A stretch of DNA of 64,000 bases from NCBI GenBank assembly GCA_003344405.1, contig NOWV01000067.1, positions 124,001 to 188,000 on the forward strand. The letters are read 5' to 3'. The notes beneath the pieces are model-generated. The model made no database searches. It was not told where the DNA came from and saw only the letters and a program-made list of their open reading frames with translations. A program made the position numbers and the translations under genes. How positions within the stretch are numbered: the stretch's first letter is position 1; every line of letters begins with the position of its first letter. Source of the stretch: Trichoplax sp. H2. Lineage: Eukaryota; Placozoa; Uniplacotomia; Trichoplacea. Positions 12,564 to 24,218 of this stretch are shown piece by piece.

Positions 12564-15036
12564 CATTTTTTGTTTGGTTAAGATTTTTCGTTCCTTTCTT
12601 AGCAAGCAGGTTCGCTTTACCTTCAATGCCTTGAAGGTACTATTCCATCTCCACGAATTCATAAATAGCCATATATGTGCATGCCGCAGTACTTAACATA
12701 TCAAACTTTAAAGTAATTTCATTTTTAAAATCTTTGTATTGAACTAATCTACCATTTGGTAAGCTTTATTGTTAGTTGCTTTCAGTATTGGTGTTATAAA
12801 TCTTTAGCAAGTAATATTCAATTATTAGATAATTAGTAGCTCTCGCGTTATACACGTACATTCGTTCACTGTAAATTTCCTATACCGTCCGATACAATAG
12901 TAAAATTTAATCAGATCTTTCTGTACAGTACCGCATTGGTTCATAAATGGAAGCGCTCTGAAATATGTCAATATTCTATCTTAAATAAAAGCATGTTTGC
13001 TAAACTCGAGTTCGCCTTAGAACGAACCTAATATCATAATTTCAAGTTCTGTTACGAAAAACTATAATACGTATCCTATCCTAAAATCCAGTTGCGGAAA
13101 AGCATAGCACTATAAAATATGACCACAACTTCGTCGCTAGTAATTTTTAATATTAAAATTTCAAGATAATTTAGTATTTAATTTCCACCGTGTAGAAGTT
13201 TCCGCGGGAGTTTGCAAATGAACGATATTGATAAGATCGTAGGAGGCGTCCATAGATTCCTTTAGAGTATGGATTGTTGCATTCACGTTGACATTATGAT
13301 AGTAAAATTATCGCTAACGTCTGTAGTGTGGTATGAGATACGTAGATCATCATACTTATTTTAGTTTAATGTAAATCGAAAAAAATTAGTAGACAAATTT
13401 ATTATTTCGCAATCATGAGTCATTTCGCAAAGTTTTCGGATACTCCTGTACGTAGTAGTTATTAAGATGCACAATACCGCACATTAAGCGTATGACAAGA
13501 AAAGAAAACGTCTTACTCTATTATTTAAAATACTCGAAGCAAACTAAGGTTTATCTTGCTTGTAAGAATCATTCTAGAATGTAAAATGTAAATACCGTCA
13601 TAGTAATTATAATAACGTTATTCTATAAATATGGGTCCTTTGTTATACCTAATGAAAATAGATGCAAAATCTTGTCCTAGGGTGTCCAGTTTACTTTCTA
13701 AATTGTATCGATAGTTGGATCAACTAATCTTTCAAGCAGTTAGAAGTATAGGATTGCTCGAAAGATAATTTCATTAAATTGACATTAAAGCGAATAAAAA
13801 TTTGGGATAAAGTAATATTTCGATAGCTCAGAGTCTATGTAAGAGAATTATAATAAGCGGAAGCTACAGAAGACTAAGTATGCAGTCTACATTCTTTCCG
13901 TAGCAAGTTAGCTACGTTTAATCTGAAGTATGCCAGAAAATTTAGTAAAATTCTGCATTTGTATTACGATAACTTATTCATGTTCTAGAAATCTGTAGAT
14001 CGGTTAATCGCTCGGGTAGATAAGTAGACAGAAACGAGAGACGATACGATGAACAGTTAAATTAGAAACTGATTGACATATTCTAAGGGTGACAGAAGTT
14101 TTAGAGCGATAATAAGAAGATAAAGATTGAAAGCATTCGCTAAAATCAAGATATCTCCCGTGGTAGAAGTTAGCTGAACTGAGCTCGGATAGACTCAATA
14201 AATCTTTAAATTCTCTGTTAATGAATGAATAGTAAATGGTTTACCTTCAGATTACTTAAACAAGGGTTAATTAATCGCTTCATCATGTGTAATCATCATG
14301 CTCTTTCAGCTGCAATTAAATTCACCTATGCATAAATATGATGAATATTAATTTTTGATGACTAATATAATTTAACATAGAACAATTGCCAAACCACTGC
14401 AAGCATAATAATCTTACCAATCTTGTGGTAGCATCAGGTGAAGTATTTGCAATCTATTTTAAATAACGTGACTTATTGTTAATCGATGAATTATAAATTA
14501 CAATACAGCGCTTAAGTTGGTGAAAACAATAGAAATCGTTGTAGACCATGACAGTAATTAACGCTGATAATATATATTACATTATCTATGCGTTATCAAT
14601 TTGGCTATTGTCTTACGCTATTGTTGGCTACTATAACAACAGAGTCAACAGAGAGATAACGATCAAAATAATTAAGTCTAATTGGCTTAATCTACTCTTG
14701 CTTAGTAGATGATTTTGATTTACAGAGTCAGACCGACCTGATCTAGTGCTGCAAGTAGGATTGAAGGCAGTTATTAGAGATAGATTTGGACTGATCCACC
14801 AACAGCCAAGTGCACTTAAGAGAATGAAATAATATTTAATTACACTTTGTAACATAGATTAAATAAGTATTTCATTCAACCGAATTAAATGAGTTAAAAA
14901 TTGCTGTTCCATAACGTTGTTCTAAAATAGTGTTGCGCTTTAGATATAATTCTGAGCTCCACGATCAGGTAAATAGCAAGGTAAAAGATTCCCGTACAAC
15001 ACTGCTATTATAAGATAAATTGGAAGAGGATGCAAT
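12564..15036. other. Intergenic, no gene recognised
   Basis: AT-rich DNA between DDB1 and the lamin-tail gene, containing the DDB1 3' UTR (an AATAAA lies near 12984) and the promoter of the next gene. A short plus-strand open stretch at about 14725-14832, after a TTTACAG acceptor-like site, has protein-like composition but could not be linked to other exons. Confidence 0.5.
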
Positions 15037-18000
15037 ATGGAAATTTTAGAGAACGATTGGTTATTATCTTCATCCAAGATTGATGATGACCTTGGATGTG
15101 TTAAACACCAACCGGATCATCTACGTCTATATGTCATTAATAATCGGAATTTACACCAATATAAAACAATCGATGGCAAATTGAAACACCTTGGATACAC
15201 ATCAAATCAAATCTCTTCTAGGTACTTTTGCTATGTAAATATATTAATGTTTTAGTTAACTTTTATCGTACTCACTTTACTAGAAAAAGGGTAAGATTAT
15301 AGTTAATGGTTCAGTTAGGATGATAATCGCAACTAGCTTTACATCAGATGGTAAATTAACACTTTAGTTCTATTTTCTCCTTGTCTTCTTCATGGAATGA
15401 GTACACTGATTCAAAATAGATCGTTATTTAAGTTTGTTTACCATATGCAGCTGATACATACATGTATATAGCATACGAGTATATATATATTTTTTATATA
15501 TGTATCTGCTGCGTTGACTATATTACTTTAGATTTTAATTGCTTTACCTTATTTCCTTCCTTAGCACGACATTAAATCAAGGGGAAGCCTTTATCGATAA
15601 GGTAAATTTTTGGCTACTTCTTGATCTAGTTAAGCGTATAACTAAGCAAAATAATGTTAAAATACTCTGTCAAATTCTCCAAATAATAACAATATTCCAT
15701 ACTCTCAATCATTTTATATCCTTATTTCAAGCTATCTCGATCCATTCGTCGTAGATAATATGATTCCGCACTTGTCATTATAATTACTTTTCGCATCGTT
15801 TATCAGTGTACTCTATCGGTTAAAGATAGCTATGTAGACAACTTTTAGCTAGATTGGTAGGTTATATCTTGATTTGGAGATTTGTCTTCCAGACTATTGC
15901 ATGCATAATTTCTCAATATACCGGAAACAAGATAGTTAGATGTCGTAAGCAAGTTGGATTACTAATTTATAAATTAGGACTCATCTTCGTGATTACCGGA
16001 CCGTAGATACTTTCTGTTAATGTACTCGAAAGAAGAACACTATGCATTATAAGCAGGCTAAATTGCTAGTTACGTTATGATTTAGGACCCATCTTCTCCA
16101 TTCCTTTACATAGTTTATTGACAAGCTAGAAGATAACAACTAAATGTTATAAGCAAGCTAATATTTGTTAGTTGATGCTGTGACTTAAGACTTGCTTTCC
16201 TAATTTCTATCATACATATTTGCAGTTTATATACTGGAAGAGGGCAGCGAAGCATTATGAGCAATCTAATTCACTACTTTTAGATTATTAATTCTTATCT
16301 TTCCACATAAAGAATATCACGCATTTCAATACATTCGAACGAAGGTACCAGATATCTTAAGAAAGCTAGCGGACTATTTTGTATGGTCAATCAATTAATC
16401 ATTTATTTAGTTTTCCTACGTCAAGAATCCATGGAATTTCTATTAGTTTGTAGCACTCCAGTGGAAATAATTAGTTGGAAATCTAGATTAGACAGCCATT
16501 TTATGTGACTAACTACCCTTAGCCTTTAAAGCCAACGATTACACTGTATGGTAGTAATTTATAGCTTCCCCCCCTCCAAAAAAAATTAATGACGCCGACG
16601 AGGGGATTTTGATGCAAATGATTTGTTATTAACTGTTAAGCAAGATCTGCATCTTATATTTTTAATTAGCGACCATTTTTTAATGATACTGAAGATTACG
16701 ACATTTTATTACTTAAATATAGTAAAAATAGTTACTAGAAATTGCTGTAGAGTAGATCACTATTATATATCGTTAATTAGTAGGCGTAATTTTAAAGCTA
16801 ATAAGCTCGAAGGAAGGTGATTGGATATTAGTCGTACTCTTTATTGCCATTTTTGAGATTGCTAGTCGTTCTACCATAGAAATAGAAATTCCATTGCCAT
16901 TTTGGCTGTCTATTCGAGCATTTCTTGATCTTTTAATAGCTTTATAGAACGTATCTAAACCATGTAAAATTATTCCTTGTATTGCCTATTCAATCCTACT
17001 AGTATATTAAAGAGGATAATAGCAATTAACAATTAATAATCCTAATTGAATAATGTCTGTAAATAGAACTCTTTCTTTCACTTGAATACAAAGTACAAAA
17101 AATAACTATCAGATCTTTCACAGGATTACTGAATAATTTTACCTTTGAGAAAACATCCAGTTAAAGTAAAACCATCTACTTGTATTTAGCATATATCCCA
17201 CTTCAACAGAGTACTCTATCTGTCATCTACTTAATATCCGTAAAAGCTGCTAAAACTAATCAGCATATAACTTATAGGGAATGTATTGACATCCTTCTCT
17301 TCCCTTAAAAGAGAAACTTAAGCTTTTAATCGACTTTGTACTTCGTTTAGAGTGAAGTTAAAAAGGATAGTTGGGATAGCATCAATTAAAAATGATATTA
17401 CCTTATTAAGGTTAAGAGGAAAGATTAGTTTTTAAGGGACTCTTTCTATCTACTGGAATACGCTAAAAGACAGCTTAGGCAAAGTTAGCAAAAATAAGCT
17501 TTACTTTATGAACCCAGGTATGTTAACGAAGTAATATTATTTTCATGGCCCTTTAGTCTGACTCGAAAAGAGGCGCAGAAAATCGATTAAAAATTTAATC
17601 TTTCCCTCTTAACGAAGTAATATTATATTCATTTTAATCTCAAGATAAGCAAGCACAGAAATTCGATTAAAAATTTAGTCTTTCTGTCTTAACCAAGTAA
17701 TGCTATATTCACTTTAATCTCACTCCGAAGCAGGCCCAGAAAATCGATTAAAAACTTAATCTTTCACTCCTGATGAATTAATATTCTACGCGCATATCAC
17801 CTTTACTGAACCTACCATGGCTGTCCTTTCATTTTAGGCAACCCTACTTGAATGGAAGCAAGAAAATCAACGCTTAAAAGTCAGCGATGATCTACTTAGG
17901 GATACGACTAGTAAAATCCAAAACAAGGTAAATGCTACTTAGACTATTTCCGTCATCTATCATTATTGAGAGTTAATAAAAGAAATGACAAAAAATAAGT

Positions 18001-20313
18001 TCAATTTCGGTGCTAAAGCTGCTTGATTCCCTTTTACATTTCTCTGCAGTTACAAGCATATGAAATTGAATTGAAGATTCTGTTTAATCGATTAAAAGTT
18101 AATGAAAATTGTAACATACTCAAGAAACAAGAAATACAACGCAGGATAAAACATCTTGAAGATCTCATTGTCGAGCACAACGACCATTCAATGCCATCCA
18201 GCAATTTGGAAAATAACGATGATGATCATTACGAAGCACAACCGATTGTGATAGACTTTGACCATCAGAAGGCAAATTCTCATCATCATTATCAACATCA
18301 AAATGCCGAAAATAGTACAAGACTGAGTAGTCCTACTATGGATAATCATAGTGCTCACGATAATAATACTAGAAGATTTAGCAAACGATCGACAAAACTG
18401 TTTAGTGCAACATCAAGAAATACCGAATTATCATCCATGACAGTTCCAACTGGATCTTTGCCTCCTTTCTCTTGGTTAGTAAAATAAGAATAAAGTGTGT
18501 TCATAGATCATCCAAATTATCATCCAATACCTAATCCGATTATAAATTATTAGTCACCTTAAATATAATTTTTGGCTATGTCTATTTTGTATCCTATCGA
18601 CAGTACTACCGGTACTGTTGTCATAGCAGATGTTGATCCAAATGGATATTTTGTCCAATTACACAATATTAGTTCTAATCAAGTAAGTGATTATGCTTAT
18701 CCTAACAACTGAATTGAATCAGTTTAAAACAAATTAAAGCTAGTATAAATTATCGCCATGATACTGAGTTAGGAAGGGCTGTGCTTATACTTGTGATATT
18801 ATTTTTATTATAATTGTAGGATGTAGAATTAGGATTATTCCAGATACAGCAAAGAACAGAGGGGCATATTATGGCTTCCTTTCAATTTCCTATCACTTTT
18901 ACTCTTGCTGCTGAATCGAAAGTTACAGTAAGATTGAATTGAAATAAGAGAATATAGTTTATGTGGAATCATATTTAGCTATTCCGATTTATAAATAGGT
19001 TTGGGCCGCAGATAGCCAACATCCACATCGTCCACCTTTAGACGTCTTATGGATTAAAGAGAAAAGATGGCCAGTATCCCCAAATTGTATGGCTATATTA
19101 TGTAAACCGAATGGCCAAGTAAGCCTTTAAGACTAGAATCAATTTACATTAAGTAATCAAAATCTAGAATATCCTATCCAAGAAAAAAGATTTTAAATTC
19201 GTTTCTACAATATCTGCTTTAAACTAATATCGACAGGCAATGGCGTGGACTTCTTCAGCCGGTGTAATTACTCGATATCAACATGTGTTAAAGAAGAAAC
19301 AAGATAGACGATTGCATGAAGATAGAAATAAACAAGTTTCCATTAGCCCTATGGATGATAATTCAATTTTTGAGAAAAGAACGGCCTCGCCAACATTAAG
19401 AAAACGAATCCATTCTCCTTGCCTTAGGTAGGAAATTTAAAAGCTTGCAGTAGATCTGCACGGGCATTAATTAATTATTATAGTCGATATTGGATCGTTA
19501 GCCTATTTGTCAATATAAGAATGATGTAAAGAGAGAATTGAAGTTAGTAGTCCATTGCTAAGTGTGATGATGGAGGAGGAAATCCTATTTTACAAAGTCA
19601 ATATCAATTAACATATGGGCATTGAACTCTATTTAGCACTGGAAATGGTGGAAATAGATCAATTAACTATAGAAAATCAGCTTCTGAAATTATTACCTTA
19701 AAAGATTTAAAACATTTTACAGAACAGGTAAATCTTACCTCATTTCTGCTTAAGAATTTTTTAAAGGTTTACATTATTAAAAGTAATTAATAAATCCTTA
19801 TTTCTGTTGATTAGTGCATATAATATAATATATTCGCTACATAACATTTAGATGAATCAGTAATTACGAACAGTTAAAACTACAGATTGTAATGCTATTC
19901 AGATTTCAATCATTTTGATTATATTAAGTGTAAGCCAAATCTAATCGATTTTTTACGCCAATCTACGCAGATAAATGGTAGGAGTAGACCGCAAAGTAGT
20001 CATCAATTATCAAGAAGTAGGATAATGTCCAATGACAGTGACAATTATAATTATTTGAAGTTAAAGAGAAACTCCGATCAAATGGTACAATATTGGAGAA
20101 GACCGGTATCAGTTAAGCAAGTTCGTATCTGCTATTATAGTAATAGTAAATTATTGATACAGCCATCATCGAAGCTATTACTTGATAAATTAAAAGGAAT
20201 CTTTGGTAGTTAGCTAAAAGATTTTGTTGGAAAGTTAACTATTCCCTCAATCATGTTTTTGTTTGTCTGTAGGAAAGAACAAGAGGAGGCAGCATTCAGA
20301 TCCATTCCTCTAA
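15037..20313 (+). CDS. Lamin-tail-domain protein with short coiled coil (LMNTD-like)
   Basis: Eleven exons sum exactly to 534 codons (533 residues): 15037-15221, 15565-15601, 17838-17927, 18050-18474, 18604-18682, 18820-18927, 18999-19118, 19237-19427, 19637-19727, 19971-20205, 20273-20313. Residues about 75-150 form a charged heptad-like helix (LLEWKQENQRLKVSDDLLRD and onward). Residues about 100 long after it are Ser/His/Asn rich. From about 247 comes a clear lamin tail (Ig-like) domain: GTVVIADVDPNGYFVQLHNI, then KVTVWAADSQHPHRPPLDVL, W and KPNGQAMAW. The C-terminal 170 residues are basic and low in complexity. The rod of a real lamin (about 350 residues) is absent and there is no CaaX box, so this fits the LMNTD1/LMNTD2 group rather than a nuclear lamin. 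The first two exons and the last two rest on splice phase alone. Function in such proteins is poorly known; a cytoskeletal or nuclear-envelope role is inference. Confidence 0.82.
15879..16300. repeat. Imperfect tandem repeat, about 100 bp unit, four copies
   Basis: Copies begin near 15879, 15978, 16086 and 16189 with variants of GACTCATCTTCC. Each contains a shared middle part resembling ATGTTATAAGCAAGCTAAT. The copies are strongly diverged. Confidence 0.6.
17523..17768. repeat. Tandem repeat, 80-86 bp unit, three copies
   Basis: Copies begin at 17523, 17609 and 17689 with TTAACGAAGTAATATTAT or a close variant, and each ends with CGATTAAAAATTTAATCTTT or a close variant. The spacing is 86 and 80 bases. 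Located just upstream of the intron 2 acceptor. Confidence 0.85.
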
Positions 20314-21037
20314 AGCATATAATTATATTTTATAATGTATCATTCACTAAATACAAAAAGATAATCATTGGTACACCTTGTATAGAATAACGTACGCATA
20401 ATGTAACCATTTATTACAAGTTTCACTTGCTACAAAAATACAACCGACAATATAGGCTTTGTTAGCTGTTTTAAGCCTTTCAAAGTTGGCTCTAATAATT
20501 AATACATCACTTATTCATGCGAGTTATCAATGACACAGTATCAGATAGCAGTAAGCATAGACGAATGAAAACATTTTTGAAATACCGATAATATAGACAA
20601 TTTTTTTATACATGGAAAAAAGGAAATAGAAAACTTTCTTTGCAAGTTATCTATCAACTATTTTTTAATATAGAAACTTAAAGTTAATAAAAAAGATAGA
20701 CTTACAATCTACATTAACATAAAATTGTTGCTACTTTATCTTTGCTAGATAGGTATAGCCTTGCCATTTTATATGTTGGTGCTGGTCACAGAACCGTAAC
20801 AAGATGCAATTTTAACTGTAGTAATAAATACAGTACAATACAAAGTGATTGTTATCTAAACGGACATAATATACTTTTAATTGGATCCACAGTTGTCGTG
20901 ATAATAATTCATTCTAGGAACAATTATTATACGTATTTTGGCTACGTTTTAGCATTGTATTGCTATTTACCGTTATCTTGGCAATATCCAAGTTCATGCA
21001 ATCGTAACCGTTAAATATCTCTACGATATACACATTT
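20314..21037. other. Convergent 3' intergenic region
   Basis: About 720 bases between the stop codons of the plus-strand lamin-tail gene and the minus-strand BICRA-like gene, so it should hold both 3' UTRs. No further gene was seen. Confidence 0.6.
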
Positions 21038-24000
21038 TCATACTTTATCATTAACTGAATCAGCCTTTGTCTCAGCTGACTCTGGCACAGAATCAGATAC
21101 TGCACCAGATGTACTTAACGTTGCTAACACTGTGCCTAATAATTAATTGAAAGAATGAAGAAGGTTAGATGGTGATGCTATCATTAAGACATTTGTATGA
21201 TACACATCTGAATATCAAACAGTTTTGCTGAAAATGAAGCAATAAAATAGACAAACCAGCTGATTCTGCGAATTTACCCATGCTTTCTTTCTTTATTTCC
21301 TCAAAATCCTTACGTTCGTCGGCTAAAAAAATTCGATCCATCAAAACTCTCTCAGCTGATGGAGCATATGACTATAACCAAAATAAATGTAAATCAGACA
21401 ATACATAAAAGAACATTCTTCATCACTAAACTCATATGAATAATAAAATGTGTTGCAGAGTATAGATAACCTTGCTCTCTTCGTATAAAAGTCGAGTAAA
21501 TTTATTATACATTCGTTGAATCTTTTGAAGAGTTTGCTCACTTGTGCATTCATAAGCTTCATCAACTGTAATAAACAAGAAATTTTAACGTTACCACAAT
21601 TGAAAAGTATGCATACTGTTGATATCGGCAATCTTGCAGCACATATCAGTACGTCTAAGTTGGTAAGCGTTTCAAATACTTACATTTTGTTACGTCGTCT
21701 TCTTTTGGTATTGGTTCATAGTAGACATGGTAACGTAGGAGCTCTCGGCAAGCATTCTCGAAAGATTCGAAAGGTTTCATCTGTGGTGATTCCACGAATA
21801 TCTGATCGACACCCAAAGCAGTTGTAATTCTAGTAATAATAACCCAATGATTTTCAGTGTAAATATTACTGAGTTGTTTACCAATATAATACATATACTA
21901 GGTATCTACTCGATCTGGGAAAACGTGTTATAAACACTGTTTTTACCTTGCAGCTCGTTTGGCTTGCTTAGCAGCTGCAGTAGGAGGTGGGCGTTTTTTC
22001 CCTTGATTCAAAGGCTTGCTAGATGTTCCCTACGTATATCATTAAAATTAGCATTTTAAGTATCTTCTGCTGCCTTGTGATACTACTTTGAATTTATTTA
22101 TATGAGTTTTTATTCCTACTGATGACAATAGGCTAATTTGAAAAAAAAAATAACAAGAATATTTTCGTACTGTTTTAGTCGACTTTGAGCGGTTTTTCGA
22201 TGGTGGCACTTTTGGCGTTGAAGTAAATTTGGAAGTGGAACTTGTCGTTTTTGTACTGTTATTTTCATATAACCCCTTATCGGAGGTCTTGGTTGATACT
22301 ATTATTGATGTAAGAAGTATGATTAAAAGAATTTTCTATAACAATCTAAAATCGAAAGATTCATTGCAAGCCCTATAAACTTCATTTCTCTTCCTTAATC
22401 AAAGAAATAGGTGGTCTTACCCACAAACTTGGTGATATTTGATATCAGAGATAAGGGCATTGACCCTTTGGTAAATGATATATGTTTTATTAAGACAAAC
22501 TGGGGTAGAAGACTTACTATGATCATAATTTGTTGAAGTAGAAGTCGTTGTTTTAACAGCATCGACTGGTTGAGTTTGTTGCTTAACATCGGGCGTTTTT
22601 TTCGTATTTATGAGTAAAGCGCTTAGGTTATTAGCATATAACTTGATGTCTTTAGTTTCAATGCTTGATAAGGATAGTCGTTCGGCAAGTAATTTCTGAT
22701 TACTAGCTTTAGTCGACATTAATTGCTGGAGAGTAAAGTTTGTCTTTGTCGACGTTGGTCCGGATTGATTGCCTGCTTTGGGATTAGAATTGCTAACATT
22801 TTTATCAATGGATTGCTGTTGTGCTTGAATTAGAGTTAAATTCGATTTTTTGTCGTTATCATCTGCTGCTAAGGCAATTAATTCTTCCTGACTAAGAGAG
22901 GTCGATCCTAATGTAATTGTAAATAGAAGAGATTTATTTTTGGCCACATTAAAATCATCAAATGCAAGAGTAATTAATGTTCAATTAGTTTAAAACAAAC
23001 TTAGAGTTTATTTACCGTTAAGCGTAGCGTTTGCAGTAACAGAAAATTCATCGAATAGTTGACAGTCGATAATTTCATTTGGTAGACTATTTATCCCAAT
23101 CGCTGCAGTTTGTTGGAATATCTATAGAGTAAAGGAGGGCATTAATATTATTTCAGCTTAGGTAAAGATATCCTATGGTACTGATCATTATTTAGATTGT
23201 AGACATTTCAATGCAATATTATTAATGCATTCATGAACCAACTTGATTGATAGTACTAGCCGGAGTTAATATAGTGTTAAAGTGATGGCAAAGTGTTATT
23301 CATGTTGATAAAGATTGCAAAATTGTGACTGTCACAACTAGTAGAGGTACTAATGAAATATTATGACTATTGGACTAATTACCATTTCATTACCTGATCA
23401 GTTGGTGACAATGATGCTAAATTAGCAAGCGTAGTTATAATGTTACTGTCTTCTTCTTGTACGCTGTCATCTAAATTTGATGCTATCTTGTCGTCCGTTA
23501 ACAAATCATTGTCAACATTGTTGATATCATCCATTGTCGAATTTATATTATTTGTATGCGATACAGCTTGTTCCTCCATGATGGCTTGTGTAGTACATTG
23601 ACTTGGATTAGCTATGGCAGGATTTGATGAAGTTAAAGGTAGCTCTGATAAAGTACTAATTGAAGATTTGGAAGTATCACTTTGTTCGGTAGTATTGGAA
23701 TTATCTTTATCTTTTGTGTCTGTGGATAAATCTGCAGTAGTACTGCTCGATTGATAGGAAGTTGATGTCGTTATTTTTGGTGATAGAGGTTGTTTAATAG
23801 ATAATGAAATGGTAGCATTGGTAGTAGACCATGACGTACTTTCCGGCATGATCTAAGTGTCAACAAGTAAAAAGTTAATGGCAATATTACGTTGTGTATT
23901 GTATGATATGTAAAGCAATGTTAATCGATGTATAGAGTGACTATATGGATTTTCTCCAATTTGTGATGAAGATCAATTTTATATTGATGTCTACACTATC

Positions 24001-24218
24001 GACAAGAGAAGTAGCGTTAACAATGATGGTTAATAAGATGGAACTATTACTTTTATGAGCGGGGCAAGAAGGGAAAAAAATGAAGAATAATAACATAGTT
24101 TGTCGATTTTTATCTTTCAGTAAAGGGGAAATTTTGCAAAAATTTCTACTTCTTCAAAGCATGATAAGGAAGAACTAACCTCGGTTTCTAAATGACTTTG
24201 TATTGGTTCTTTTCCCAT
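21038..24218 (-). CDS. BICRA: BICRA/GLTSCR1-like subunit of the non-canonical BAF complex
   Basis: GLTSCR1/GLTSCR1L proteins define the BRD9-containing ncBAF (GBAF) SWI/SNF remodeller in the nucleus. Exons on the minus strand: 24218-24180, 23852-23394, 23121-23016, 22907-22518, 22298-22171, 22029-21947, 21829-21684, 21565-21471, 21371-21278, 21135-21038; all phases join, giving about 545 residues. The N-terminal two thirds is Ser/Thr/Asn/Gln rich and disordered-looking. A basic stretch (KKRPPPTAAAKQAKRAA) precedes the conserved GLTSCR1 domain at about residues 400-515: FESFENACRELLRYHVYYEP, TLQKIQRMYNKFTRLLYEES and SYAPSAERVLMDRIFLADER, which match the vertebrate pattern YHVFQEP and SPSAEMVMIDRMF. 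The protein is far shorter than human BICRA (over 1,500 residues). The first exon (MGKEPIQSHLETE) is inferred from a phase-0 splice; translation could instead start at the Met at 23849. Confidence 0.85.

Larger units (their letters stand above)
15602..17837 (+). other. Intron 2 of the lamin-tail gene, repeat rich
   Basis: A 2.2 kb intron containing an imperfect tandem repeat of about 100 bases near 15879-16300 and a three-copy tandem repeat of 80-86 bases at 17523-17768. No additional exon is needed, because exons 2 and 3 join in phase 0. Confidence 0.65.

Noticed and set aside
14725-14832. Possible last exon encoding SDRPDLVLQVGLKAVIRDRF and ending LKRMK
   Set aside because: It follows a TTTACAG site, but no upstream exons or family similarity were found, and a frame of about 36 codons can occur by chance.
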